Positions 1 to 8,154 of a stretch of DNA of 64,000 nucleotides are shown in pieces. The DNA lies in NCBI GenBank assembly GCA_030584185.1, contig CP129495.1, positions 558,001 through 622,000 of the forward strand. Direction: 5' to 3'. The notes beneath the pieces are model-generated. The model worked only from the letters and a program-made list of their open reading frames with translations. It did not search any database and was not told where the DNA came from. The stretch's first letter is position 1. Each line of letters starts with the position of its first letter. The DNA is from Acidimicrobiia bacterium (GTDB taxonomy: Bacteria; Actinomycetota; Acidimicrobiia; Spongiisociales; UBA11373). Made by a program: the position numbers and the translations under genes.

Positions 1-585
1 GTCGTCGGAGGCGGCAAGGTTCACCATGTCGGTGCGGGGCACCATCACCTCGCGCACGATGGCATCGGTGAACTCGAGCACCGACGAGATGAGCTCCTTC
101 TCCTCGACCAACGCATCGTCCTCCGCTTCCCCGCTCCCGGTGGCATCGGAGCCCTCGGACATGAAGTCGGCGGCCCGACGCCCGAGGTGTACGGCGCCGG
201 CCAGCAGGCGAGAAAGGCGGTAGGCGGGCCGGCGAGGCGCCGCCCGTCCGAACGCCCGGGGCAAGGTGTCCCCGGCGAGCACCAGCAGCAGACCGAGCGC
301 CACCAGCAATCCGAGGAGCAAGGCGCCGCTGGCCAGGGCGGTGAGCGCCCAGGTCGCCGGGATGCCGGCGGCCACCAGAAGCGCCACGTGAACCATGCCT
401 ATCGATGGCTGTACCGATGTCGGGTCTTCGAGGAGCACCGCCACCCGGGTCGCCCCTGACATTCCCATGGCGGCGTCGCGCAAGGCATCGGCGCGGTTCG
501 TCCGCAGCATCGACGCCCCTCCGAACCGCAGGGCGGCGGCCACGGCCATGAGCGCCGCCGACAGGCCGAGGGCAAGGCCGATCAC
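1..585 (-). CDS. CorC/TlyC-family membrane protein, partial (cut by window start)
   Basis: Only the first 195 codons are inside the window. The protein opens with hydrophobic segments typical of a DUF21/CNNM transmembrane domain. A soluble stretch follows with the hallmark EFTDAIVREVMVPRTDMV, which precedes the CBS domains in CorC/HlyC (hemolysin-family) proteins. Such proteins are thought to act in Mg/Co efflux at the inner membrane, often under the label hemolysin family. The GTG start at 585 overlaps the ybeY stop, so it is translated as the last visible gene of a phoH-pgpH-ybeY-corC operon, an order common in bacteria. The CBS and CorC_HlyC C-terminal domains should lie beyond the edge. 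Confidence 0.8.
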   Translation of the reverse strand, partial: MIGLALGLSAALMAVAAALRFGGASMLRTNRADALRDAAMGMSGATRVAVLLEDPTSVQPSIGMVHVALLVAAGIPATWALTALASGALLLGLLVALGLLLVLAGDTLPRAFGRAAPRRPAYRLSRLLAGAVHLGRRAADFMSEGSDATGSGEAEDDALVEEKELISSVLEFTDAIVREVMVPRTDMVNLAASDD

Positions 586-1046
586 TGCCAGGTCCTCCCG
601 ATCAGGTCGAGTAGCTCGTCCTCGCGCCGCTCCATGGTCTCGGCGCCGCTCTCGTCGTCGTGCTCGTATCCCAACAGGTGAAGTATGCCGTGGGCGAGGA
701 GCAGATGGACGAAGTCGTCATATGGGATCTGCTCTCGCCGGGCCCTGCGCTCCACCTCCTCCGGGCACAGGAAGACGTCACCGAGGTTGATCGGCGGCTC
801 GCCGGGCAGCGACCGGGGTGGCTCGCCGGGGACCAGCACCTCGAGGGGGAAGGCGAGGACGTCGGTGGGACCCTTGCGTCCCATGAAGCGCTCGTTGTAG
901 ACGGCCATCTCCTTGGGGGACACCAGGTAGACGGCCAACTCGGAGTCGCCGGGAAACCGCTCGGCCTGCAACACCTTCTCGGCGAAGGCGAGAAGCGAGG
1001 CGGCATCGGCAGGATGACCCTGTTCGTCGCTCAGGTAGACGTTCAC
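582..1046 (-). CDS. ybeY: Endoribonuclease YbeY (rRNA maturation factor)
   Basis: A 154-aa protein of normal length for YbeY, the zinc-dependent endoribonuclease used in 16S rRNA 3' maturation and ribosome quality control. The C-terminal metal-binding motif is clear: HGILHLLGYEH, the H-x3-H-x5-H pattern. The upstream NERFMGRKGPTDVLAFPLE stretch is also typical of the family. The start is taken as the GTG at 1046 that overlaps the pgpH stop (GTGA). This gives the expected N-terminus VNVYLSDEQ. The reading frame stays open for a further 800 bases upstream inside pgpH, but that extension is a shadow. Confidence 0.93.
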   Translation of the reverse strand: MNVYLSDEQGHPADAASLLAFAEKVLQAERFPGDSELAVYLVSPKEMAVYNERFMGRKGPTDVLAFPLEVLVPGEPPRSLPGEPPINLGDVFLCPEEVERRARREQIPYDDFVHLLLAHGILHLLGYEHDDESGAETMERREDELLDLIGRTWQ

Positions 1047-3301
1047 ACCGGCTGGGTGGTTCGGGGAACCGGGAAGCCCGGGTACGGGATGCGGGTGTGG
1101 TAGTACCCGATCAGGGAATCGACGAACGCCTCCTTGATCCGGGTCAGCTCGCCGAACGTGACGTCGGACTCCTCGAGCTGACCATCTTCGACCTTCTCGG
1201 CGATGATCCCCTCCACCAGCTCGCGGATGCTCTCGCTGGTGGGGTCTTCGCTCTGCACCAGGGCCCGGGTGCCGGCCTCGGTGGCGTCGGCGAGCATCAG
1301 GATGACCATCTCCTTCGTCTTCGGCTTGCGGCCCCGGTGACGGTACTCGCCCAGGTCGACGTCGTCCCCGTAGAACTCCTCGGCACGGTGCGAGAAAAAG
1401 CGCATCAGGGATGTGCCGTGGTGGGTGAGGATCCCCTGGGCGACGTCGGGCGGGATCCGGAACTCCCTGGCCAGACGAAGGCCCTCGCTCACGTGGCTGC
1501 GAATGATCGCCGCCGACTCCTCGGGCGGAAGCCGGTCGTGAGGATTGGTGACCCCGAACTGATTCTCCACGAAGTACTTGGACTGAACGGTCTTCCCCAG
1601 GTCGTGGAAGTAGGCCATCGCCCGGGCGAGCAGCGGGTTGGCGCCGACGGCGCGGGAGGCACGATCCGCCAGGTTCCCCACCATGATCGAATGGTTGAAG
1701 GTGCCCGGCGCCGACTCCTCGATGCGGCGAAGCGCCGGGTGGTTGCGATCGGTGAGGTCGAGCAGGGTCTGCGTGGTGGTGATCCCGAACGCCGCGGCCA
1801 GGATCGGCAGCACGCCGAGAGCGACGACCCCGCTCACGATGCCACCCACGAAGCCCCACACCGCGGATAGCACCACGGTCTCCGAGCCGTAGAAGAGCCA
1901 GGCGAGTGCGCCGGCGAGCGGGGCGTGAGCCAACGCCGAGATCACCACCGCCAGGTTGAGTTGGGTCCTCGAGGCGACCGATGAGACCAGCGACACCGGC
2001 GTCAGGGCTGCGGCGGCGGTGAACACCACCAGTGCCAGGTCACCGGTGGCCAGGGCGGTGAAGGCGGGGAGGGGCAGCGCCATGAGAACCGCCACCCGCA
2101 CGTCGAACAGGTTGGCGGCGAGATACCCGATCAGGGCTGCGGGCAGGACGAATCCCAGTTCGATTCGATCGCGCGACACCAACTCGGGAACCCTCGACGT
2201 CAAGGCGGCGATCACCAGCAGCAGACCGAAGAGGGCGACCATCTTGGGGTGACGCCAGGTGTCGCGCGCCAACCTGGCCATGAACACGAACGCCAGCACC
2301 ACCACCAGCAGGGCCACCAGCGCCATGGCGCGCGTCGGGGCCGCCTCCACCTCGGGCTCGAGCAACCCGAGCTTCTCGATCGCCTCCAGGGCGGGAGCGG
2401 TCACCGGATCCCCCTCGCGTACGATCACCAGGCCGGCTCCGAAGGTGCGTTTCAGTTCCTCGACGGCGGCACTGGCTTCGAGGCGGGCCAGCTGGGTTGC
2501 GGCGTCGTCGCGGAACTCGTTGGCCTGCAGGGCATTGACCACGACGTCGGAGACGGCGCGCTCGGTCGGCTCGCGGATCTCGTCGGGGAGCAGAACCAGG
2601 GGCCTGGGGCGGGTCACCAGGTCGGTTCGTGCCTCGTCGAGCTCCGTCGGCCGGATCCCGTCGAGCAGATAGTCCTCGGCGATGTCGATCGCCTCCTGAC
2701 GCACCACCGGGAACAGCGCCGTCTCGCCGGCGGCGATCCGCTCGGCATCGTCGTTCACCAGGTCGACCAGGGCGGCGATCGTCTCGTCCTCGAGCAGCGG
2801 GTACGAGGCCTTGATGAGCAGAATCTGCTCGGTTCTCGGGATCGGTTGTGGAGGCTCGGTGGTCGTGGTGGTGGCGGCCTCCGTCGTGGTCGTCTCGTCA
2901 CCGGGAGCCGTCGTCACCGTGGTCGGGATCTCGGTGGTCGGGGGAGGCTCGGTGGTGGTGGTGGCAGGAGCCTCCGGCTCCACCGGCTCGGCGGCGACGG
3001 CGAGATCGGAGAAGAGGACGGCGATGATGCTGAGCACGGTCTCCGTGGCCTGGGTGTCGGTTCGGTACACGTCGGCGACCGCCGCCGCCGCCGCCTGGCG
3101 TGCCGCCTCGGTGGCCTCCTCGTCGACGACCTCGACCGTGCTGGTGGCCACGAAGGTGCGGGGAGCGCCCTCCCCCACCTGCAGCTCGATCGGGGCCGGA
3201 GCCTCCTCCTGGCCCCACACCAGGATCACGGCGACCAGGCCCACGGTGACGAACATGGTCGCCGGCCGGACCAGGGTGCCGAGGCGTGCCAGGAGCCTCA
3301 T
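1043..3301 (-). CDS. pgpH: PgpH-type 7TM-HD phosphohydrolase (c-di-AMP phosphodiesterase)
   Basis: A 752-aa membrane protein. An N-terminal membrane anchor lies at about residues 12-30. A large extracytoplasmic 7TMR-HDED-like region follows, then about seven membrane helices (roughly residues 325-500), then a cytoplasmic HD domain. H537 starts the HSIMVGNLADRA helix and the metal-binding HD doublet is at 566-567 (YFHDLGK). Characterised PgpH proteins hydrolyse the second messenger c-di-AMP. The extracytoplasmic part holds a Thr/Pro/Glu-rich low-complexity stretch at about residues 105-155, without a frame break. The stop overlaps ybeY and the start overlaps the phoH stop (ATGA), so the three genes are one operon. 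Confidence 0.88.
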   Translation of the reverse strand: MRLLARLGTLVRPATMFVTVGLVAVILVWGQEEAPAPIELQVGEGAPRTFVATSTVEVVDEEATEAARQAAAAAVADVYRTDTQATETVLSIIAVLFSDLAVAAEPVEPEAPATTTTEPPPTTEIPTTVTTAPGDETTTTEAATTTTTEPPQPIPRTEQILLIKASYPLLEDETIAALVDLVNDDAERIAAGETALFPVVRQEAIDIAEDYLLDGIRPTELDEARTDLVTRPRPLVLLPDEIREPTERAVSDVVVNALQANEFRDDAATQLARLEASAAVEELKRTFGAGLVIVREGDPVTAPALEAIEKLGLLEPEVEAAPTRAMALVALLVVVLAFVFMARLARDTWRHPKMVALFGLLLVIAALTSRVPELVSRDRIELGFVLPAALIGYLAANLFDVRVAVLMALPLPAFTALATGDLALVVFTAAAALTPVSLVSSVASRTQLNLAVVISALAHAPLAGALAWLFYGSETVVLSAVWGFVGGIVSGVVALGVLPILAAAFGITTTQTLLDLTDRNHPALRRIEESAPGTFNHSIMVGNLADRASRAVGANPLLARAMAYFHDLGKTVQSKYFVENQFGVTNPHDRLPPEESAAIIRSHVSEGLRLAREFRIPPDVAQGILTHHGTSLMRFFSHRAEEFYGDDVDLGEYRHRGRKPKTKEMVILMLADATEAGTRALVQSEDPTSESIRELVEGIIAEKVEDGQLEESDVTFGELTRIKEAFVDSLIGYYHTRIPYPGFPVPRTTQPV

Positions 3302-4272
3302 CGCCCCCGTGCCTCCTCGTGCATGCGGTAGGCCTCGACGATCGAGGCGACTATGCGATGGCGGACGACGTCCTCCGCGCCGAGCCTCAGGAATACGATC
3401 CCGGGGATGCCCTCGAGAACCTCACCGACCTGGCGCAGACCGGAAGCCCGCCCCTCCGGGAGGTCCACCTGGGTGACGTCGCCGGTGATCACCATCTTCG
3501 AGTTGAACCCGAGGCGGGTGAGGAACATCTTCATCTGCTCGGGAGAAGTGTTCTGCGCCTCGTCGAGAACCACGAAGGCATCGTTGAGGGTGCGGCCTCG
3601 CATGTAGGCCAGTGGTGCGATCTCGATCGCCCCCCGCTCCAGGAGCCTTCCGGTCTCGTCCGGCCCGAGCATGTCGAAGAGGGCGTCGTACAGGGGACGA
3701 AGGTACGGGTCCACCTTGGCGGCCAGGTCCCCGGGGAGGAACCCGAGCCGTTCACCAGCCTCCACGGCAGGGCGGGTGAGGATGATGCGGGTGTACTCCC
3801 CGGCCTGCAGGCCGTGCACCGCCAGGGCCATCGCCAGGTAGGTCTTGCCGGTGCCCGCAGGGCCGATGGCGAACACGACGGTGCCCTCGCGTATGGCGTC
3901 GAGATACCGCTTCTGGTTGAGCGTCTTCGGCCGGATCACCTTGCCCCGCCCGACGGGAACGCCGTCGGCGAAGACGCGAGACGGCACCTCGACGTCGTCC
4001 TTCACCAGCTGCACCATCCGTCGCACGCGGTCGGCGTCGAGACTCTGACCCCCGGCGATCAGTACCAGCAGCTCCTCGAAAGTGGTGCGAACCAGAGCCG
4101 CCGTCGCCTCCGGGGCATTGATGCGGATCTCGTCCCCGCGCGCCACGATGGTCGCATCGGGATGGGCATCCTCGACGATGCGAAGCAGGCCGTCACGCTC
4201 GCCGAGCAAGGCGACCATCGTGTGGTCGCCGGGAACGCGTAGCGTGACCTCGGTGAGTGAAGCGTGGGTCAC
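3298..4272 (-). CDS. phoH: PhoH-family ATPase
   Basis: PhoH-like P-loop protein, 324 aa from the chosen start. The Walker A motif GPAGTGKT lies at about residues 137-144 and the Walker B motif VVLDEAQN is in the second half. The family occurs next to ybeY and is linked to RNA metabolism; the exact role is not settled. The start is taken as GTG 4272 because AGGA lies a few bases upstream. A TTG at 4332 in frame would add 20 residues but has no visible ribosome-binding site. A TATACT box at 4310-4315 inside that extension also argues for the shorter protein. The stop overlaps the pgpH start by 4 bp. Confidence 0.88.
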   Translation of the reverse strand: MTHASLTEVTLRVPGDHTMVALLGERDGLLRIVEDAHPDATIVARGDEIRINAPEATAALVRTTFEELLVLIAGGQSLDADRVRRMVQLVKDDVEVPSRVFADGVPVGRGKVIRPKTLNQKRYLDAIREGTVVFAIGPAGTGKTYLAMALAVHGLQAGEYTRIILTRPAVEAGERLGFLPGDLAAKVDPYLRPLYDALFDMLGPDETGRLLERGAIEIAPLAYMRGRTLNDAFVVLDEAQNTSPEQMKMFLTRLGFNSKMVITGDVTQVDLPEGRASGLRQVGEVLEGIPGIVFLRLGAEDVVRHRIVASIVEAYRMHEEARGR

Positions 4273-4309
4273 GAAAGTCCTCGCGAAGAGGGGATCATGC
4301 GAAGGCGAA

Positions 4310-4315
4310 AGTATA
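4310..4315 (-). promoter_or_regulatory. Possible -10 box for the phoH-pgpH-ybeY operon
   Basis: Minus-strand hexamer TATACT, matching the sigma-70 consensus at five of six positions, lies about 38 bases upstream of the chosen phoH start and downstream of the bldD-like stop. No convincing -35 box is visible. The call rests on the -10 match and position only. Confidence 0.35.
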
Positions 4316-4339
4316 TCGCCGAGCACCGGCAAAGCCGGA

Positions 4340-4819
4340 CTAGGCGCCGGTCGTCATCCCCAGGTCGGAGAGCCGCTCCGAGAACGCCTCTTCGGTCTGA
4401 TCGATGAGCAGTGACAGCATCCGGAGATCGTCGGCACGGATGGTGAGCACTTCCCCGTTGAAGTCCTGACGCATCAGCTGGATCGAGCGCAGGAACCGGC
4501 TGACGATCACCGACTCGGTCCCGGAGAGCCGCTCGACACGATTGAGATCGATGGTCATCCCCTTGCTGGCGCGTGACGGCACCGCCCGTTCGGCGCCCTC
4601 GGGCCGGGGCAGGAACTCGCCAACCGGAACCTGGAAGAACTGGGAGATGCGCTGCAGGCGGGGCAGCGAAAGGCTGCGCTCACCGCGTTCGTAGGCCCCG
4701 ACGACGGCTGCCTTGAACTCGCCATCGGAGAGGCGCTGCACGTCCTGCAGGGACAAGCCACGCTGCCGACGGATGGACCGAAGCCGCATCCCGACCATCT
4801 CGTTGTACGACGCCGTCAC
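4340..4819 (-). CDS. BldD-like XRE-family transcription regulator with c-di-GMP motif
   Basis: A 159-aa protein. The N-terminal helix-turn-helix at about residues 5-70 contains GLSLQDVQ and VVGAYERGERSLS, which strongly resemble BldD, the master developmental repressor of Streptomyces. The C-terminal half keeps the BldD c-di-GMP-binding signature RxD-x8-RxxD, seen as RQD, eight residues, then RADD. In Streptomyces a tetramer of c-di-GMP drives BldD dimerisation and DNA binding. The GTG at 4819 is chosen because a strong GGAGGAGGG precedes it; an ATG at 4837 would add six residues. It is a single gene between phoH and dnaJ. The orthology is inferred from motif and architecture. Confidence 0.85.
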   Translation of the reverse strand: MTASYNEMVGMRLRSIRRQRGLSLQDVQRLSDGEFKAAVVGAYERGERSLSLPRLQRISQFFQVPVGEFLPRPEGAERAVPSRASKGMTIDLNRVERLSGTESVIVSRFLRSIQLMRQDFNGEVLTIRADDLRMLSLLIDQTEEAFSERLSDLGMTTGA

Positions 4820-4907
4820 CGATCCCTCCTCCACCATCCGCCACCCTGAGTCACCGATGGCTGCGCTGAGCGCTCATCCTAGCAACTCAGCGCGCGAGTT
4901 CCAGTGC

Positions 4908-5981
4908 TCAACGCCGCCGCCGCTTGGACGGCTTCACCGGACCGCCATCCCCGGCGAACCGTCGCAACGCCTCCTCCTGCTCCGAGGTGAGCGAAGTCGG
5001 GACCTCGACCCCGACCTCGATGAGCAGGTCACCCCGACCGCGGCGTTCGAGGCGCGGCATCCCCAGGCGCGCCAGCTTGAAGATGGTCCCCGGTTGGGTG
5101 CCGGCGGGGACGGTGAACGAGGTGGACTCGCCGTCGACGGTCGGAATCTGCAGTTCCGTGCCCAGTGCCGCCTCGGCGATCCCGATCGAGACTCGATGCA
5201 GAAGATCCGGGCCGTGGCGGAGAAAGCGAGAGTCGTCCTCGACGGAGATCCCGATGATCAGGTCGCCGCGCCGCGCCCCCGGGTCGCCCATCGAGCCCGC
5301 TCCGCCGATCCGCAGGCGGGTCCCATCCTCGACGCCCGGGGGGATCCCGACCGGGATGCTCACCTCGTCGGTCACCGATCCGCCGCCCCGGCACTCCTCG
5401 CAATGCGCCGTCGCCACCTTGCCCCTACCCCGACACCGGTCGCAGGGCACCACCGACACCGCGGTCCCGAACATGGTCTGACGGCTGGAACGCAGAGAGC
5501 CGGCACCCCGACAGCGGTCACACTCGACCAACTCGGCACCGGGGGCCACACCCGACCCGGCGCAGGTGGCACACGGCACGGCGGCGCGATATGTGACCAC
5601 CCGCTCGACACCCGATGCCGCCTCGGCGAGCGTGACCGCGACGTGCACCCCGACGTCCCGGCCGGGAACGGGCCCTCTGGACGATCCCCCGAAGCCACCG
5701 AACCCGCCTCCGAAGAACCGTGAGAGAAGATCCTCCACACCGGCGAACGACGAGAAGAGATCTCCCAGGTCGACCCGGTCCCCGCGGTCGTACGCCGCTC
5801 GCCGCTGCGGGTCCGACAGCACCTCGTAGGCCTCGGCCACCGCCCGAAAGCGCTCCTCGGCGGCGGCGTCATCCGGGTTGGCGTCGGGATGCGTCTCCCG
5901 GGCGAGACGCCGGAAGGCCCGCTTGATCTCCTCGGGGCCGGCGTCTCGGGCCACCCCGAGCGTCTCGTAGTAGTCCGCCAC
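4908..5981 (-). CDS. dnaJ: Molecular chaperone DnaJ (type I J-protein)
   Basis: A 357-aa co-chaperone of DnaK. The J domain occupies residues 1-70 with the HPD tripeptide at 31-33. A short Gly/Phe-rich segment (GGGFGGFGGSSRG) follows, then four CxxCxGxG zinc modules starting CATCAGSG, and the C-terminal substrate-binding domains. It follows hrcA with a one-base gap, so the two are co-transcribed behind the CIRCE operator. No dnaK or grpE is present in the window, so this is the separate hrcA-dnaJ heat-shock unit typical of Actinobacteria. Confidence 0.95.
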   Translation of the reverse strand: MADYYETLGVARDAGPEEIKRAFRRLARETHPDANPDDAAAEERFRAVAEAYEVLSDPQRRAAYDRGDRVDLGDLFSSFAGVEDLLSRFFGGGFGGFGGSSRGPVPGRDVGVHVAVTLAEAASGVERVVTYRAAVPCATCAGSGVAPGAELVECDRCRGAGSLRSSRQTMFGTAVSVVPCDRCRGRGKVATAHCEECRGGGSVTDEVSIPVGIPPGVEDGTRLRIGGAGSMGDPGARRGDLIIGISVEDDSRFLRHGPDLLHRVSIGIAEAALGTELQIPTVDGESTSFTVPAGTQPGTIFKLARLGMPRLERRGRGDLLIEVGVEVPTSLTSEQEEALRRFAGDGGPVKPSKRRRR

Positions 5982-5982
5982 G

Positions 5983-6993
5983 TCAGTGGTTGAGGCTGTC
6001 GCCCAAGGCGCCGGAAACCTCTTCCACGGCCTGGATGGCGCGCCGATAGTCCATCCGCATCGGGCCCAATACCCCGACGCGGCCTCTGGATGCGGCCGCC
6101 GGGTACCCGGCCGACACGATCGCCAGGTCGTGCTCAGGGGAGTGCAGCTCGGTGCCCAGCTTCACCGACGTGCCCTCGGAGGTGTCGTCCAGCAGCTCGA
6201 GGATGGCAGCCTCGCGTTCCAGCAGGGAAAGCACCCGATGGAGCTTCTCGAGGTCTTCCCAGAGGTCGACCATCCGGCTGGCCCCACCCACGAAGACGTC
6301 GCGGCCGCGGTCGAGGGCGGCGGAGATGGCATCTGCCGCCAGTGCCACCAGAGCGATGACGGCGGGGACGGCTCCGTTGGCGGGCAGGTCCACCTCGCTT
6401 CCCAACGTCGTCCCGACGTGGCAGGAGAGCAGCTCCGCGGCTGCGGCCACGTCGCTCGGTCCCACGGGCATCTGCGGACGCAGCACCGCCTGATACACCC
6501 TTCCCGAATCGGTGAGGAGCACGAGCATCGCCGCCCCCGCCTCGAGCGGAAACACCTGCAGGTCACGCACCACGTGGCCCCGGAGGCCGGGGCCGAGCAC
6601 GACGGCCGGATAGCGGGTGATCTCGCTGAGCAGGTCGGAGGTCTCGCGCAGGATCCTCCCGAACTCGGAGTGAACCGTGCTGAAGAACCCGTCGATGCGA
6701 TGGCGGACCGAGGCGCGTGCCGAACCTGCCGACAGGTGGTCGACGTAGTAGCGGAAGCCTCGATCGGTGGGCACTCGCCCGGCCGAGGTGTGTGGCTGGC
6801 TGACCAGCCCCATCCTCTCCAGGATCACGAGCTCGTTGCGGATGGTGGCGCTGGAGCATTCGATCCCGCAACGCTCGAGGATGGCGCGCGACGAGACCGG
6901 GTCTCCGGTGTCGATGTGGCCCTCGACCAGAGCCCCCAGGATGGCGGCCTTGCGCGCGTCGAGCATCCCCGGGAGATTAGCAGGACCGGCCAT
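5983..6993 (-). CDS. hrcA: Heat-inducible transcription repressor HrcA
   Basis: A 336-aa repressor. The N-terminal winged helix (DARKAAILGALVEGHIDTG, then SSATIRNELVILERMGLV and HTSAGRVPTDRGFRYYVD) is diagnostic for HrcA. HrcA binds CIRCE operators and is active only when folded by GroEL, which couples repression to chaperone load. A CIRCE element lies directly upstream, so the gene is autoregulated. The ATG at 6993 begins three bases after the operator with a poor ribosome site. An internal ATG at 6966 would remove nine residues and gives the N-terminus MLDARKAA that is more usual for the family. Confidence 0.94.
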   Translation of the reverse strand: MAGPANLPGMLDARKAAILGALVEGHIDTGDPVSSRAILERCGIECSSATIRNELVILERMGLVSQPHTSAGRVPTDRGFRYYVDHLSAGSARASVRHRIDGFFSTVHSEFGRILRETSDLLSEITRYPAVVLGPGLRGHVVRDLQVFPLEAGAAMLVLLTDSGRVYQAVLRPQMPVGPSDVAAAAELLSCHVGTTLGSEVDLPANGAVPAVIALVALAADAISAALDRGRDVFVGGASRMVDLWEDLEKLHRVLSLLEREAAILELLDDTSEGTSVKLGTELHSPEHDLAIVSAGYPAAASRGRVGVLGPMRMDYRRAIQAVEEVSGALGDSLNH

Positions 6994-6996
6994 TCG

Positions 6997-7023
6997 TTAG
7001 CACTCGGGGAGGTCGATTGCTAA
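6997..7023 (-). promoter_or_regulatory. CIRCE operator (HrcA-binding inverted repeat)
   Basis: On the plus strand the sequence is TTAGCACTC, nine bases, then GATTGCTAA. This matches the consensus TTAGCACTC-N9-GAGTGCTAA at 17 of 18 positions. It sits three bases upstream of the hrcA start and covers the last codons and TAA stop of hemW. Its position predicts HrcA repression of hrcA-dnaJ. The promoter itself must lie within the 3' end of hemW and is not clear by eye. Confidence 0.9.
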
Positions 7024-8154
7024 CAGTTCACGGGCCACCTCGTCGCCGAGCAGGGGGCGAGCCACCCTCAGGCGACCCCCTTCGACGGCGATCACGCCGG
7101 CATCTGCCAGGCGCTTCCCTGCCGGGGAGGCGAGCAGGGCGGCGCCGCCCCTTCCGAGAGTCACCCCGGCCGCCCGACGCAGCCCCAGCATGAGACGCTC
7201 CACTTCGACGGCGGCGCCTTCCACCCGCTCGTGCCCGCTGACCGGCGACGATCCTGCCTCGACCTTCTCCAGGTACCGGTCGAGCCTCCAGAGGTTCCAG
7301 GACCGCACCCCATCCCGATGCCGGTGCGCCCCGTTGCCGAAGGCCTCGTACTCACCCTGGGCCCAGGTGATGAGGTTGTAGGCGCAGGCGTGCCCGCGGC
7401 GAGCGAAGTTGGAGGTCTCGTAGCGTGCCAGGCCGGCGGCGGCAACGATCTGCAGGGCGACGTCGTAGGCATCGGCCTGCAGGTCGGGGTCGGGAGCCGG
7501 AGCGCCTTTGGCCACGGCACGAGAGAGTGCGGTGCCTCGCTCCACCGTCAGCGCGTAGGCCGACAGGTGGTCGACTCCGCACTCGATCACGCCTCTCAGC
7601 GACCTCTCCCACGACCCCGCCGACTCGCCGGGTGCACCGAAGATCAGATCGGCGTTGACCGATGGGAAGACGGCTCGCGCCGCATCGAGCGCAGCCCGCC
7701 CCTGAACGCCGTCGTGAGCCCGTCCCAGGTGACGCAGCACGTCGTCGTCGAGCGACTGGACACCCAGCGAGATCCGGTTGAACCCGCACTCGACCAGGGT
7801 TGACGCCAGTGCCGGGGTCAGGTCTTCTGGATTGGCCTCCAGCGACACCTCGACGTCGGGGGCGAACCGAAATCGGTGTTGCAGCGCCTCGAGGACTCGC
7901 CGCAGCAGCTTCGGCTCCAGGGCGCTTGGCGTCCCCCCACCGAAGTAGACCGCGTCGAGCGGCCGCGCGAACGGGCGGGATCTGCCGATCTCGGCGACCA
8001 GGGCACCGGTGAGCCGCTCGGCATCGCCCATCTCGGCCACGGCGAAGTCGCAGTAGGGGCAGCGCCTCCGGCAGAACGGGACGTGGACGTAGGCGGCGAC
8101 GAGATCGGCGGCACCGTCGGCGAGTGTGGCCGAGTCGGGTCGATCAGCCCTCAT
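6997..8154 (-). CDS. hemW: Radical SAM heme chaperone HemW
   Basis: A 385-aa radical SAM protein. The cluster ligands are C28, C32 and C35 in FCRRRCPYC, followed by GGGTPSALE and the NPEDLT and LGVQSLDD stretches of the HemW/HemN branch. The CxxxCxxC motif followed by a non-aromatic-rich D is typical of HemW, the heme chaperone once annotated as coproporphyrinogen III oxidase. It overlaps the lepA stop by 11 bp, and lepA-hemW-hrcA-dnaJ is a classical gene order. Its final codons double as the CIRCE operator. Confidence 0.92.
   Translation of the reverse strand: MRADRPDSATLADGAADLVAAYVHVPFCRRRCPYCDFAVAEMGDAERLTGALVAEIGRSRPFARPLDAVYFGGGTPSALEPKLLRRVLEALQHRFRFAPDVEVSLEANPEDLTPALASTLVECGFNRISLGVQSLDDDVLRHLGRAHDGVQGRAALDAARAVFPSVNADLIFGAPGESAGSWERSLRGVIECGVDHLSAYALTVERGTALSRAVAKGAPAPDPDLQADAYDVALQIVAAAGLARYETSNFARRGHACAYNLITWAQGEYEAFGNGAHRHRDGVRSWNLWRLDRYLEKVEAGSSPVSGHERVEGAAVEVERLMLGLRRAAGVTLGRGGAALLASPAGKRLADAGVIAVEGGRLRVARPLLGDEVARELLAIDLPEC

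Noticed and set aside
2800-3000. Possible frameshift in pgpH, because a T/P-rich stretch looks unlike the rest
   Set aside because: The frame stays open with conserved sequence on both sides; it is a low-complexity linker.
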